Notes under the pieces: model-generated
What the model was told of the DNA's origin: nothing
The model's database searches: none
The model's input: only the letters and a program-made list of their open reading frames with translations
Program-made: the position numbers and the translations under genes
Part shown: piece by piece, positions 41,684-52,157 of the stretch
How the letters are laid out: each line of letters starts with the position of its first letter
Position numbering within the stretch: the stretch's first letter is position 1
Assembly: GCA_020162035.1 (NCBI GenBank)
Contig: JAIUNM010000004.1
Span: 158,818 to 222,817, forward strand
Reading direction: 5' to 3'
Length of the DNA: 64,000 nt
Source: Bacteroidota bacterium
GTDB lineage: Bacteria > Bacteroidota > Bacteroidia > B-17B0 > Aurantibacillaceae

Positions 41684-44600
41684 TTGCGTAGCAATTCTAT
41701 CATAAATTTTACTTTAATTACTGCTACGGCTGCAATTTTGTTTAATGTAGTAACTGGAAACTATACTAAACAAGATGAAAATTTAGATTTCACAACTAAA
41801 GCAGAAAATTATACGCAAGTAGTTGATACCCCAGAGGTTGAACCCATAGATTTAAATTACAACTTTAACGATAATAAAGGAGCTCCACCACAGTACGATC
41901 CTAAAAGTAAATTGTATTTAGAAAATCCAAGTAACATAAAAACCGAAACTAATTATAACCCTAAAACCGGACAATACGATATTTCTCAAAAAATGGGCGA
42001 TTTAGAGTATAGGCCCGAAACTTACATGAATTTGAAAGAATATCAAAATTACATGTACCGTAAACAAATGCGCGATTATTGGCGCTCTAGAGTTGCCGCT
42101 GATGAATTAAATAACAAACCACGCAAAAGTGTAATACCAACATTGCAAGTAAATAGCGAATTGTTTGACCGTATTTTTGGTGGTAATACTGTAGATATTA
42201 AACCAACAGGAACAGCAGAATTAATATTTGGTTTAAATAGGAATAAAAACTTAAACCCTGCCATACCGCAAAGGCAACAAAAAATCACAAATTTTGATTT
42301 TAACATGCGTATTCAATTAAACTTAATTGGTAAAATTGGAGATAAATTAAAAGTTACAACCAACTACAATACCGAAGCCAGTTTTGATTGGGAAAACCAA
42401 GTTAAGTTAGATTACACAGGTTACGAAGATGAAATTTTAAAGAAAATTGAAGCAGGGAATGTTACACTTCCATTAAACAGCACATTAATTAGCGGTAGCC
42501 AAACATTATTTGGATTTAAAACCGAAATGCAATTTGGTAGATTAAGAGCTACAACTATTTTTTCGCAACAACGTGGTAAAAAACAAGAAATTAATTTACA
42601 AGGTGGGGCCCAAACACAACAATTTACTATTAATGGGGATAGCTACGAACAAAACAAACACTATTTTTTAAGCCATTATTTTAGAAACAATTACGATAAA
42701 TGGATGGCAACATTACCTGTTGTTAATACGCCAATTGTTATAACTAAAGTAGAAGTTTATGTTTTAAATATTAATGGAAACGCAGAGCAAACACGGAACG
42801 TAGTTGCATTTCAAGATTTAGGCGAGGATATTAAACAAGTTCAAGCACAAACCAGTAACAGCTTAATAACCCCAGCTTCTTTACAAGTACAAGATTTAGA
42901 TTTACTAGATTCTATTCCTTTTAATGATGCTAATAATCTTTATGGAATAATGACAAACACCATAAATGGTTTATTATCAGCCCGCACATTATCTGCAGTT
43001 ACCAATTTAGCCTCTACAGTTTATGGCTCTAACCCAGATAATGCAGGAAGCATATACATGGATGCATCGCGTGATTATAACGTAATTCAAAATGCTCGTA
43101 AATTAAATCCAACCGAATATTTTTTTAATCCACGTTTAGGTTACATTTCATTAAACCAACAATTAAATAACGAACAAGCATTAGCAGTATCTTACCAATT
43201 TACTTATGGCGGTAAAACATACCAGGTTGGTGAGTTTAGCGACCAAGTTCCTGATAATTCAAAAATATTAGTTGCAAAATTATTAAAAACAGTTAGCGTA
43301 AGTGTTAAGCATAAAATGTGGCGTTTAATGATGAAAAACGTTTATGCATTAGGTGCTTATAATTTAAATGCACAAGATTTTAAATTAGATGTTTATTATA
43401 ACAATATTGAAACAGGTGTTGATGTACCATATTTACCAATTGGTGCAATTAATGGGCAACAATTAATACGCGTTTTAAATTGTGATAAATTAAGCGTTAA
43501 CGGAGATAGAGCTCCCGATGGTGTTTTTGATTTTATAAAAGACTTTACAATACAACCAAACAATGGTAGAGTTTATTTCCCTACTGTTGAACCATTTGGA
43601 CGAAGTTTAGAATCAAAATTTGCAGCAGCAGATTTTCCTGAAGCAAATAAATATATCTTTACTGAGTTATATGACTCTACGCGTACCGCAGCAACATTTA
43701 TTCAAAATAAAAACCGTTACAAAATTAAAGGCTCTTACCGTTCTGCTTCAGGTTCAGAAATTGCTTTAAACGCTTTAAACATTCCGCAAGGTGCTGTTGT
43801 TGTTAGTGCAAATGGCGTTCCATTAGTAGAAAATGCAGACTATACAGTAGATTATACTTTAGGAAGAGTAAAAATTATAAATGAAAGTATTTTAAACTCT
43901 GGTGCGCAAGTAAAAGTAAGTTTAGAAAGTAATTCGCTTTTTAATGTTCAGCAAAAAAGCTTATGGGGTACAAGATTAGATTATAAAGTAAATCGAAATT
44001 TAACTTTAGGAAGTACTTTTTTAAGATTTAACGAAAGACCAATAACCCAAAAAGTAAATATTGGCGATGAGCCTGTAAGTAACATGGTTGCTGGTATAGA
44101 CTTTAATTTCAAAACTGATTTACCAATACTTACCAGAATTTTAGATAAGCTCCCTTTATATAGCACAAAAGAAATGAGTAGCATTACCATGCGTGGCGAG
44201 TATGCTAGACTTTTTCCAGGTAATGCACGTGCCATAAAACAAAATGGCGGTAACTCTTATATAGATGATTTTGAAGGCTCTGTATCATTAATTGATATTA
44301 GAAATCCAAATGGTTGGTATTTATCAAGTATTCCACAAGGGCAACCCGATAAATTTCCTGAAGCTGTAAACAGTAATACTACTACAACTGGCATGAACCG
44401 TGCACGTTTAAATTGGTACACAATTGATCCTATTTTAACTCGTAACCAAGGCGGAAGTACACCAAGTAGTTACAACAATCAAATTTTTTCAAACAACATG
44501 TGGAGACAAGTTTTTGAAACAGAATTATTTCCTGGCAAAACCCCTCCTAACGGTCAGCAAGTTATTTTACCTGTTCTAGATTTAGGATTTTACCCTAAAG

Positions 44601-47600
44601 AGCGTGGGCAATACAATTACGATGTTTTAGGAACTTCAACATCTGCAGGTATTGATGCCGATGGTTTTTTAAAAAACCCTGCCACACGTTGGGGTGGTAT
44701 AATGCGAAGATTAGAGACTAATGATTTTCAAGCAGCCAATGTTGAGTACATTCAATTTTGGTTAATGGACCCCTATAACGATGATTACGATGTTGCTACA
44801 CACCCCGATTTTGATAAAACAAAATACCCACGTGGTGAATTGTATATCAATATTGGTAACGTAAGCGAAGATATTTTAAAAGATGGGCGCATGAGTTACG
44901 AAAATGGTTTACCAGGCACAAGCCAAGTTAGCGCATCGTTACCAGTAGATACAACAAAAGTAATTGCTGTAGTACCACTAATACCACCAACTGTTAATGC
45001 GTTTTCGCAAGATAATAACGATAGACCTTTTCAAGATGTAGGTTATGATGGACTAAACGATGATGCAGAACGAAATTTATTTTCGAAGTATATACAAGAT
45101 ATAAGTTCGGGTGCATTTAATCAAAATGCAAAAGCAATACAAGCTTTTAAAGATGACCCATCAACAGATAGATACCATTTTTTTAGAGGAGATGATTACG
45201 ATGCTAATAACGATTATACTTTAACTCGCTACTCTAAATACAATAACCCCGAAGGGAACTCGCCTACCGAAGCGCAATACAGCGGTGCCAATCCAAATGG
45301 TGGTAACTATCCTACAGGCCAAACAAACTTACCAAATATAGAAGATGTAAATAGAGATAATACATTAAGTGAAACCGAAAACTATTATCAATATAAAATT
45401 AGCATTAGCCCTTCTGATGTAAATAAAGCTGCCGTAGGAACTAATTATTTAGTAGATGCTTTTGATGGAACAGCAGATATTGGAGGCATTAACAAAACCG
45501 TTAAATGGTATCAGTTTAAAATTCCTGTAAATCAATTTGAAAAAGTAGTTGGTGGCATAGAAGGGTTTAACTCAATCCGTTTTATGCGAGTTTACATGAG
45601 AGGATTTGATAGACCTGTTTTATTGCGTATGGCAAGGTTTGAGTTGGTTCGAAGCGATTGGAGAAGATACCAATTTGATTTAACAAAATCAGGAGAATAT
45701 ATTGTAACTGATGATAACAGTACCTCATTTGATGTTAGTGCAGTTAACTTACAAGAAAATGGAACCAAACAACCTGTAAATTATGTAATGCCTCCTGATA
45801 TTCAACAACAACAAAATGTGCAAACTACTAATTTGGTGTTAATGAATGAGCAAGCTTTACAAATGCGTGCATGTAATTTAAAAGACGGAGATAGTAGAGC
45901 AATTTTTAAAAATGTTGAATTAGATACGCGTATGTTTAACAACATTAAAATGAATGTGCATGCAGAACAATTAAACAACATTCCATTAAACGATGGCGAT
46001 TTAACTTTGTTTTTTAGAGTTGGTACAGATTATAATAATAATTATTACGAATATGAAGTTCCTTTAAAATTAACACCTAAAGGAACTTACGATCCAAATA
46101 GTACAGATGCAAGATACCAAGTTTGGCCAGTTGAAAATCAAATTAATTTTAAATTTAGCGATGTAACCGAGTTAAGAAATGCACGTAACAACGACCCACG
46201 TTTTGGTTATTACAGCGATTTAAATAAATACAGTAAACCTTTTACATTAGCCTTTAGTGGTTACAGCATGACAATAGTTGGGAACCCAAATTTAGGAACT
46301 ATTAAATCAATAATGGTGGGTATTCGCAATCCTAAAACAACAGATAACATGGCACATTGTGTTGAAGCTTGGATTAATGAATTACGCTTAACTGATTTTA
46401 ATAATTCGGGCGGTTGGGCTACAACAGGCCAATTACAAGCTAAACTTGCCGATTTAGGGAACGTTTCATTAGCAGGTACATATATGACTCCGTTTTGGGG
46501 ATCGGTAGATAAAAAAATTAATGAAAGAAGTAAAGAAACAAATGCCACTTGGGATATGAGCACATCGTTAAACATGGGTAAATTTTTCCCTTCAAAATGG
46601 AAAGTAACATTACCAATGTTTTACAACTTTGGTCAAACTATTGTAACACCTTTATTTAATCCTTTAGACCCAGATATTAGAATGAATGATTTTATAGGAA
46701 ATAATAATATAGACGATGCACTAAAAGATAAAGTATTAAGACAAACTTTAGATTTAACTGAACGTAAAGGCTTTAACTTAACCAATGTAAGAATAGATGG
46801 GTTAAAACGCAAAAAAGCAAAACCAATGCCATGGGACATAAGTAATTTTTCGGCAACTTATGCATATAGCGAAATTAATAGAAGAAATATAAATATTGAG
46901 TTTAGTGCAAACAAATCTTACAAAGGGAATTTACTTTATACATACAATATTAGAAACCCCTTAACATTAAAACCATTTACAAAAATAAAAGCATTAGACA
47001 ACAAATGGTTTACTTTAATTAAAGAATTTAATTTACAATTATTACCAAATAGTTTTGGTGCATCAATAGATTTTAACAGAACATTTAATGATTTAAAAAA
47101 CAGAGATATTACCTCTATTTATGCTAATTCAAACGTATTCGAAAATCCTATTTTAATTAATAAAAATTTTACACTAAGCAGAAGTTACAATTTACGTTGG
47201 GATTTTTGTAAAGCAATAAAATTAACTTACAACGCTTCAAACGAAGGGCGTGTGCTTGAACCACAAGGTTATGTAACAAAAAGACAAGCGCAAGAGTACG
47301 ATACATTAATGCGAAATTTAAGAAACTTAGGTACAAACACTGTTTACCGTCAGCAATATAATTTAGATGTTAATGTGCCATTAAATAAAATACCATTATT
47401 TGATTTTACAACTTTAACCTATCGTTTTTCGGGCACATATACTTGGAACAGGAGACCATTTGCTGCTGCTGATAGTATTGGTAACACCATACAAAATACC
47501 GGTGGGCATAACTACACCGCTAATTTTAACATGACACAGTTATATAATAAAATACCATATTTTAAACGTGTTAATAATGGCACTTATAAAAATAAAGAAA

Positions 47601-49138
47601 ATGAAAAAGTAAAAATTAAAGATCCAAAAGCAAATACCAACAAAGGAACAACAACTAAACCTGCAGAAAGCAAAATAGATAGCACTAAAAAAGGAGACAA
47701 TTTTAAAGACATAGCTGCATTTATTGTTAAAGCAATTATGATGATTAAAAATGTAGGTATAACATATCAAAATAATTTAGGACAAGCCTTACCAAACTTT
47801 AAACCTAACTCACAATTATTAGGAATGGATATGAATAATCAAAATGCGCCTGGTTTTTTATTCACAACTGGTTTATATGATGGAAATATAAGAGAAACCA
47901 GCGCATCGAACAATTGGTTAGCTAAAATTCCTTTACAAACAACACCATATATAGAAACCAATCAACAAAACTTATCTTACAGAAGTAGTATAGAACCACA
48001 TGGAAGTTTAAGAATTGAAGTAACAGGAAACTTAACAAAATCAAAAAATTTAAGCGAGTTTATGATTTTTGATCCATTAACAAATAAATTTGATTTTAAC
48101 GTAAGTAGAAACGAAACCGGAAATTATAACATATCTACATTTACATTTTTTAAATCGTTAAGCGATAAAGGCAAGGGTATAAACTCAAGTTTATTTGATG
48201 AGTTTTTAACTGAGCGAAGAAATGTAGCTAATGAATTAGGAGCTGCAAATGCAAACTCAAATGGAGAAATACAATATGTAGATATTAAAGGCACAAAGCA
48301 ATCTTATATTGACGGTTATGACAACAACCAACAAGACGTTTTGGTTGGTGCATTTTACAAAACATATACAGGAAGATCAATATCTAATTACAATACTAAA
48401 AATTTATTCCCTAAAGTGCCATTACCTAATTTTACATTAACATGGGATGGTTTAGGAAAATTACCTGCGGTAAAAAAACATTTTAGAAGCATTACATTAC
48501 GCCATGGGTATCGTAGTACATATAACATTGCAGGTTATAGTAATAATTTAATTTTTAACCACGATGGTGTAACACAAGATCAACGTGTACCTGTTGCAAA
48601 CACTTCTGGCTCAACTAACTTAACATCTAATTTTGCGAGTTATTACAATTTAAATTCTATTACCTTAACCGAAAGTTTTTCACCATTAATTAAATTTGAT
48701 TTTCAATTTCAAAAACAAGGCTGGAATGCTAATTTAGAAACAAAGCGAGATAAAACCACAAGTTTAAATATTACTGGTCCTCAAATAATAGAAACCAAAG
48801 GACAAGAATATATTGTTGGTGTTGGTTACATGTATCCTAAATTAAAATTCAAAAAAATATCAATACAAGGAAAACCATTAGAAAGTAATTTAACCATTAA
48901 AGTTGATTTTAGTTACCGTCAAAATTTATCTGTTATTAGAAGGGTTGCCGATGGTATAAGTATTCCTACAGGTGGCACAAATATTATTACATTAAGAAGT
49001 AGTGCAGATTATCAACTTACTCAAAACATAAACTTAAGAATATTTTACGATTGGATAAGAACAACACCACAAACATCTTCAGCATTTCCAACAGCTAATA
49101 ATAATGGTGGGTTTAGTTTAAGAATTAATTTCCAATAA
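41684..49138 (+). CDS. sprA: SprA, T9SS outer-membrane translocon
   Basis: 2,484 residues, within the SprA/Sov range (about 2,400-2,500). The N-terminus has a hydrophobic export segment (SIINFTLITATAAILFNVV), then QYDISQKMGDLEYRPETYMN, and family segments such as FNMRIQLNLIGKIGDKLKVT and NGGNSYIDDFEGSVSLIDIR around the middle. The C-terminal third is beta-rich and ends LRIFYDWIRTTPQTSSAFPT. SprA builds a 36-strand barrel through which folded T9SS cargo passes. The start is TTG at 41684, 3 bp after ruvA. A Lys-rich stretch near residue 1,990 is probably a loop. Confidence 0.97.
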   Translation: MRSNSIINFTLITATAAILFNVVTGNYTKQDENLDFTTKAENYTQVVDTPEVEPIDLNYNFNDNKGAPPQYDPKSKLYLENPSNIKTETNYNPKTGQYDISQKMGDLEYRPETYMNLKEYQNYMYRKQMRDYWRSRVAADELNNKPRKSVIPTLQVNSELFDRIFGGNTVDIKPTGTAELIFGLNRNKNLNPAIPQRQQKITNFDFNMRIQLNLIGKIGDKLKVTTNYNTEASFDWENQVKLDYTGYEDEILKKIEAGNVTLPLNSTLISGSQTLFGFKTEMQFGRLRATTIFSQQRGKKQEINLQGGAQTQQFTINGDSYEQNKHYFLSHYFRNNYDKWMATLPVVNTPIVITKVEVYVLNINGNAEQTRNVVAFQDLGEDIKQVQAQTSNSLITPASLQVQDLDLLDSIPFNDANNLYGIMTNTINGLLSARTLSAVTNLASTVYGSNPDNAGSIYMDASRDYNVIQNARKLNPTEYFFNPRLGYISLNQQLNNEQALAVSYQFTYGGKTYQVGEFSDQVPDNSKILVAKLLKTVSVSVKHKMWRLMMKNVYALGAYNLNAQDFKLDVYYNNIETGVDVPYLPIGAINGQQLIRVLNCDKLSVNGDRAPDGVFDFIKDFTIQPNNGRVYFPTVEPFGRSLESKFAAADFPEANKYIFTELYDSTRTAATFIQNKNRYKIKGSYRSASGSEIALNALNIPQGAVVVSANGVPLVENADYTVDYTLGRVKIINESILNSGAQVKVSLESNSLFNVQQKSLWGTRLDYKVNRNLTLGSTFLRFNERPITQKVNIGDEPVSNMVAGIDFNFKTDLPILTRILDKLPLYSTKEMSSITMRGEYARLFPGNARAIKQNGGNSYIDDFEGSVSLIDIRNPNGWYLSSIPQGQPDKFPEAVNSNTTTTGMNRARLNWYTIDPILTRNQGGSTPSSYNNQIFSNNMWRQVFETELFPGKTPPNGQQVILPVLDLGFYPKERGQYNYDVLGTSTSAGIDADGFLKNPATRWGGIMRRLETNDFQAANVEYIQFWLMDPYNDDYDVATHPDFDKTKYPRGELYINIGNVSEDILKDGRMSYENGLPGTSQVSASLPVDTTKVIAVVPLIPPTVNAFSQDNNDRPFQDVGYDGLNDDAERNLFSKYIQDISSGAFNQNAKAIQAFKDDPSTDRYHFFRGDDYDANNDYTLTRYSKYNNPEGNSPTEAQYSGANPNGGNYPTGQTNLPNIEDVNRDNTLSETENYYQYKISISPSDVNKAAVGTNYLVDAFDGTADIGGINKTVKWYQFKIPVNQFEKVVGGIEGFNSIRFMRVYMRGFDRPVLLRMARFELVRSDWRRYQFDLTKSGEYIVTDDNSTSFDVSAVNLQENGTKQPVNYVMPPDIQQQQNVQTTNLVLMNEQALQMRACNLKDGDSRAIFKNVELDTRMFNNIKMNVHAEQLNNIPLNDGDLTLFFRVGTDYNNNYYEYEVPLKLTPKGTYDPNSTDARYQVWPVENQINFKFSDVTELRNARNNDPRFGYYSDLNKYSKPFTLAFSGYSMTIVGNPNLGTIKSIMVGIRNPKTTDNMAHCVEAWINELRLTDFNNSGGWATTGQLQAKLADLGNVSLAGTYMTPFWGSVDKKINERSKETNATWDMSTSLNMGKFFPSKWKVTLPMFYNFGQTIVTPLFNPLDPDIRMNDFIGNNNIDDALKDKVLRQTLDLTERKGFNLTNVRIDGLKRKKAKPMPWDISNFSATYAYSEINRRNINIEFSANKSYKGNLLYTYNIRNPLTLKPFTKIKALDNKWFTLIKEFNLQLLPNSFGASIDFNRTFNDLKNRDITSIYANSNVFENPILINKNFTLSRSYNLRWDFCKAIKLTYNASNEGRVLEPQGYVTKRQAQEYDTLMRNLRNLGTNTVYRQQYNLDVNVPLNKIPLFDFTTLTYRFSGTYTWNRRPFAAADSIGNTIQNTGGHNYTANFNMTQLYNKIPYFKRVNNGTYKNKENEKVKIKDPKANTNKGTTTKPAESKIDSTKKGDNFKDIAAFIVKAIMMIKNVGITYQNNLGQALPNFKPNSQLLGMDMNNQNAPGFLFTTGLYDGNIRETSASNNWLAKIPLQTTPYIETNQQNLSYRSSIEPHGSLRIEVTGNLTKSKNLSEFMIFDPLTNKFDFNVSRNETGNYNISTFTFFKSLSDKGKGINSSLFDEFLTERRNVANELGAANANSNGEIQYVDIKGTKQSYIDGYDNNQQDVLVGAFYKTYTGRSISNYNTKNLFPKVPLPNFTLTWDGLGKLPAVKKHFRSITLRHGYRSTYNIAGYSNNLIFNHDGVTQDQRVPVANTSGSTNLTSNFASYYNLNSITLTESFSPLIKFDFQFQKQGWNANLETKRDKTTSLNITGPQIIETKGQEYIVGVGYMYPKLKFKKISIQGKPLESNLTIKVDFSYRQNLSVIRRVADGISIPTGGTNIITLRSSADYQLTQNINLRIFYDWIRTTPQTSSAFPTANNNGGFSLRINFQ

Positions 49139-49140
49139 AC

Positions 49141-49851
49141 TTAAATATCACATTTATCATTATCACAAGATAAATTTGATTGTTCAGAAACAGAAATTTT
49201 ATCATTCATACTCCCACTCCATTCTTCGTAAACTTTGTTTAGTACTTCAGTAAAAACGCTGGTTGGTTGAGCACCAGAAATTGTGTACTTGTTGTTAAAT
49301 AAAAAAAATGGAACACCTTTAACGCCAATATTATTTGCATATAATATATCCTGTTTTACTTCATACAAAAAGTTATCTGATGTAAATAAAGATTCTAAAA
49401 CTAATTTATCAATTCCGCAATTAACAGCTAATGAAATTAATACATTTGTATCTTGAATGTTTTCGCCTAATTCGAAATGTGCTTTAAATAAGGCGTTTAA
49501 AACACTTTCTGTTTTATTAACCGAATATGCAAACTGTAATAAACGATGAGCGTTTAATGTATTTGCTGGTTTATTAGTTGAAAAATTAATTTTAACATTA
49601 GCTTCGCTTGCCATTTGTTCAACTTGCGAAAGCATTTGTTTTACATGAGTTTCAGACATTCCTTTTTTAGCCATTAACATTGTAACAACAGTTTCATTTT
49701 CATCAAACTGTATATCTGGGCTAATTAAATAACTTCTGTAAATTGTTTCAACTTTAGATGAGTGTTTAAATTGCGATAAAGCCTCTTCGTAATGCGCTTT
49801 ACCAATATAACAAAATGGGCATGCAATATCTGACCAAATTTCTACTTTCAT
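49141..49851 (-). CDS. DsbA/FrnE-family thioredoxin-fold oxidoreductase
   Basis: 236 residues. MKVEIWSDIACPFCYIGKAH carries a CPFC active site right after the first strand, with the helical insertion typical of FrnE (about 60-170) and cis-Pro segment NIGVKGVPFFLFNNKYTISG near residue 190. No signal peptide, so it acts in the cytosol. Two extra cysteines sit in the tail (SNLSCDNDKCDI). Relatives are disulfide oxidoreductases or isomerases, linked to stress in Deinococcus. Convergent with sprA, 2 bp between stops. Confidence 0.9.
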   Translation of the reverse strand: MKVEIWSDIACPFCYIGKAHYEEALSQFKHSSKVETIYRSYLISPDIQFDENETVVTMLMAKKGMSETHVKQMLSQVEQMASEANVKINFSTNKPANTLNAHRLLQFAYSVNKTESVLNALFKAHFELGENIQDTNVLISLAVNCGIDKLVLESLFTSDNFLYEVKQDILYANNIGVKGVPFFLFNNKYTISGAQPTSVFTEVLNKVYEEWSGSMNDKISVSEQSNLSCDNDKCDI

Positions 49852-49863
49852 AATAATAAATTT

Positions 49864-50376
49864 TTAATTATTTATAACATTAACACCTTTACTTTTAAGT
49901 TGAGTTAATGTAAATTCTAAATCTTCTGGTTTATTAGTTCCAATTAATAGTTTTTTATTGTCTTTAAATTCAATTTGTAATCCTTTGTTTCCTGATATAT
50001 TAAAAGCTTTACCTTTATCAAACAAACCTACTCTTATCCCCCACCCTCCATATTCTTTTAAAGGTGAATATTGTCTAATATAACATTTGTTTATATTTTT
50101 CCATTGTAAATGTTTAAATTTTATATGTACAGGAAAAAATCTAACATAAATTCCATCATCTTTAATTACTGTATCTAATTTTATTATAAAAAATAAAGAA
50201 GTTAATAGTATTGACGTAATGCCTGCAACTATTAAGCCTATATAATTATTTGATGTTGAATTTGTATTACTAATAATTTGGTTATAAACAAAAAATAAAT
50301 TAGAACCATTGGCAACTAATACAATTAGCCAAATCCACCACTGTTTAAAGCGTTGAGTTTCTTTAAAAATAATCAT
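49864..50376 (-). CDS. Membrane protein with PH-like domain, unknown function
   Basis: 170 residues. Two membrane helices at about 14-33 (WIWLIVLVANGSNLFFVYNQ) and 44-66, followed by a beta-rich domain (TVIKDDGIYVRFFPVHIKFK, WGIRVGLFDKGKAFNI, GLQIEFKDNKKLLIGT) that resembles bacterial PH (bPH_2/YdbS-like) domains. Starts 4 bp inside the end of the T9SS-domain gene, so coupled to it. No function can be given. Confidence 0.72.
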   Translation of the reverse strand: MIIFKETQRFKQWWIWLIVLVANGSNLFFVYNQIISNTNSTSNNYIGLIVAGITSILLTSLFFIIKLDTVIKDDGIYVRFFPVHIKFKHLQWKNINKCYIRQYSPLKEYGGWGIRVGLFDKGKAFNISGNKGLQIEFKDNKKLLIGTNKPEDLEFTLTQLKSKGVNVINN

Positions 50377-50960
50377 TTACTTAATTTAATTATTTTTTGG
50401 TTTTTAATAAGCATTTTATTTTCATCGTAAACTTGTAAAATATAAATACCATTTAAAATGTTTGAAACATCAATTGAATTATTAATAGTTAAACCTTCTA
50501 AAATATATTTACCAGTTAAATCGGTTAACACAAAATATGTTTTATCTACGTTAGTTAAATTAATTTTATCGTATGTTGGGTTTGGAAAAATAACAACATC
50601 GTTATTTGATACAGTATTAGTATTTATGCCTACATTTTGCATTTTAACTAATTTAGCTCCATTATATTTAGAATTTATTTTTAAAGATATTATATACACA
50701 CCATCTGTTAAATTATTGGTTTGGTATGTAACAGAATAAGTGCCTGCTGGTAAAACTGCTCCTGAAAAAATATTTTTTTGTAAAGTGCCAAACCTATTGT
50801 AAACATCTAAACTTAAAGTGTCTTTTTGCGAAGTTGTAAAAAATATATTTGTATAACTATCGCATGGGTTGGGCGATGCGTAAAAACTTATTGGTGTTTG
50901 TGCTTTGTGTATTAAAATAAATAAACAAAATGTAAATATTAAAATATTTTTAATTTTCAT
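50373..50960 (-). CDS. Small secreted protein made of two T9SS sorting-like domains
   Basis: 195 residues. Signal peptide (IFTFCLFILIHKAQT). Two tandem modules follow: the first, residues about 27-105, starts YASPNPCDSYTNIFF and ends TDGVYIISLKIN; the second, about 125-195, starts VVIFPNPTYDKINLTNVDKT and ends GIYILQVYDENKMLIKNQKI. Both have the xPNP... and GxYxL... pattern of type A sorting domains. No cargo domain is present. It could be an adaptor, a decoy, or the remnant of a larger exported protein. Confidence 0.8.
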   Translation of the reverse strand: MKIKNILIFTFCLFILIHKAQTPISFYASPNPCDSYTNIFFTTSQKDTLSLDVYNRFGTLQKNIFSGAVLPAGTYSVTYQTNNLTDGVYIISLKINSKYNGAKLVKMQNVGINTNTVSNNDVVIFPNPTYDKINLTNVDKTYFVLTDLTGKYILEGLTINNSIDVSNILNGIYILQVYDENKMLIKNQKIIKLSK

Positions 50961-50970
50961 AAAACTAAAA

Positions 50971-51327
50971 TTAGTTATTTATTTTTTCATCTTCAATATG
51001 TAAATAATGCAAAATACGATGTATAATTGGTGCGAAAAAAACTGCTGTTATGCTTAAAAAGGCAACGCCACTATATAATGCATAAAATGATGAAAATAGT
51101 TTAGCAGATTCTGTTTTCATTTCAACTACGGGCCCCATTCCTGTTAAAATCATGCTTGCCATGTGAAAACTATCGAGCCAAGATGTTGAACCAATATAAT
51201 GATAACCAAGCATCCCAATTAATAACGAAAAAGCTATTAATACAAAGGCAAAAATTCCGTAACGCCCAAGTCTATATGCAAAATGAGAAACAGGAATAAG
51301 TTTTTGTTTTTTATTTTCAAATTTCAT
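50971..51327 (-). CDS. Two-TM potassium-channel-like protein with altered selectivity filter
   Basis: 118 residues from the ATG at 51327 (the GTG 8 codons upstream is less likely). Layout is of a 2TM K+ channel: TM1 about 21-43, a re-entrant pore segment (SFHMASMILTGMGPVVEM, 53-70) and TM2 about 78-100 (FSSFYALYSGVAFLSITAVF) followed by basic HRILHYLH. The position normally holding TxGYG reads TGMGP (62-66), so ordinary K+ selectivity is unlikely. It may carry another ion, be non-conducting, or be a regulatory subunit. Homology is judged from pattern only. Confidence 0.6.
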   Translation of the reverse strand: MKFENKKQKLIPVSHFAYRLGRYGIFAFVLIAFSLLIGMLGYHYIGSTSWLDSFHMASMILTGMGPVVEMKTESAKLFSSFYALYSGVAFLSITAVFFAPIIHRILHYLHIEDEKINN

Positions 51328-51354
51328 AATCACATTAAATTGTAAATACACTAT

Positions 51355-51747
51355 TTATCTTATGACGAGTTTTTCGAGTTTACCTTTACGTTTTATTAAA
51401 TTTTTATAATCCCATTGAATTGATTCGGCTTTCTTTAAACAACGAGTTAAACCTTTTTTTGATATTTCATTTACTGAATTATAAAAAACAGATGCATCTT
51501 TATATTTACCACCTTTAACATTTAATATACTTTCCTCAAAATCTGCACCACTCCAAAACATTAAGCGAATTCCTTTTTTTTGTTTACTGTACCCAACAAT
51601 TGGATTATCGTTAATAAACCAAACTGGATGAGCATGCCATATTTTTGCTTGCGCATTTTTTAAATTTTCATTTATTAATTTAAAAAGTGTATTACATAAT
51701 TCTTTTTCATCAATTGAATTATTATATTCTATAATATCGTTATACAT
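51355..51747 (-). CDS. DUF1801 domain protein
   Basis: 130 residues of the DUF1801/YdhG-like fold: ELCNTLFKLINENLKNAQAK, KIWHAHPVWFINDNPIVGYS, GIRLMFWSGADFEES and the late Lys-rich end. Cytosolic, no signal. These small proteins have a frataxin-like/YjbR-like fold and unknown biochemical role. Separated by 5 bp from the VOC gene, same strand. Confidence 0.78.
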   Translation of the reverse strand: MYNDIIEYNNSIDEKELCNTLFKLINENLKNAQAKIWHAHPVWFINDNPIVGYSKQKKGIRLMFWSGADFEESILNVKGGKYKDASVFYNSVNEISKKGLTRCLKKAESIQWDYKNLIKRKGKLEKLVIR

Positions 51748-51752
51748 AATTA

Positions 51753-52157
51753 CTATTGTGGAAATTTAGACATATCCATATAAAATATTTCCCAAGTATG
51801 GCCATCAAAATCTTCGATGGTGCGTTGTTGCATAAAGCCATAATCGCGCATAGGAGCGGGCTCAATACCTCCTACTTTTAATCCATTTTCAATTGTATTA
51901 TTTACTTCATTTATGCTATTCATTGAAAGAGAAAATAAACCTGCAAGATTTGTTTTTGTATCAGCAATTGGTTTTGTTGCAAAAACATTAAATTTTTCGT
52001 GAGTCATAATCATCACAAAAATAGAATCGCTCCACACCATACATTTTGCTGTATCATCAGAAAATTGAGGATTATTAATGAATCCTAAAGCAGTATAAAA
52101 CATCATAGATTTTTGCAAGTCATTAACTGCAAGGTTTATAAATATTTGTTTAGTCAT
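51753..52157 (-). CDS. VOC/glyoxalase superfamily protein
   Basis: 134 residues with the vicinal-oxygen-chelate pattern: IFINLAVNDLQKSMMFYTAL at the start and IEDFDGHTWEIFYMDMSKF at the end, where His and Glu are the usual metal ligands. Similar PhnB-like proteins are often annotated as glyoxalase/bleomycin resistance, but the real substrate is unknown. It begins the small leftward cluster that ends near sprA. Confidence 0.85.
   Translation of the reverse strand: MTKQIFINLAVNDLQKSMMFYTALGFINNPQFSDDTAKCMVWSDSIFVMIMTHEKFNVFATKPIADTKTNLAGLFSLSMNSINEVNNTIENGLKVGGIEPAPMRDYGFMQQRTIEDFDGHTWEIFYMDMSKFPQ

Noticed and set aside
46261..46575. Several 70-100-codon frames antisense to sprA, this being the longest
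   Set aside because: Expected by chance in a 7.4-kb AT-rich gene; none has recognisable domains.
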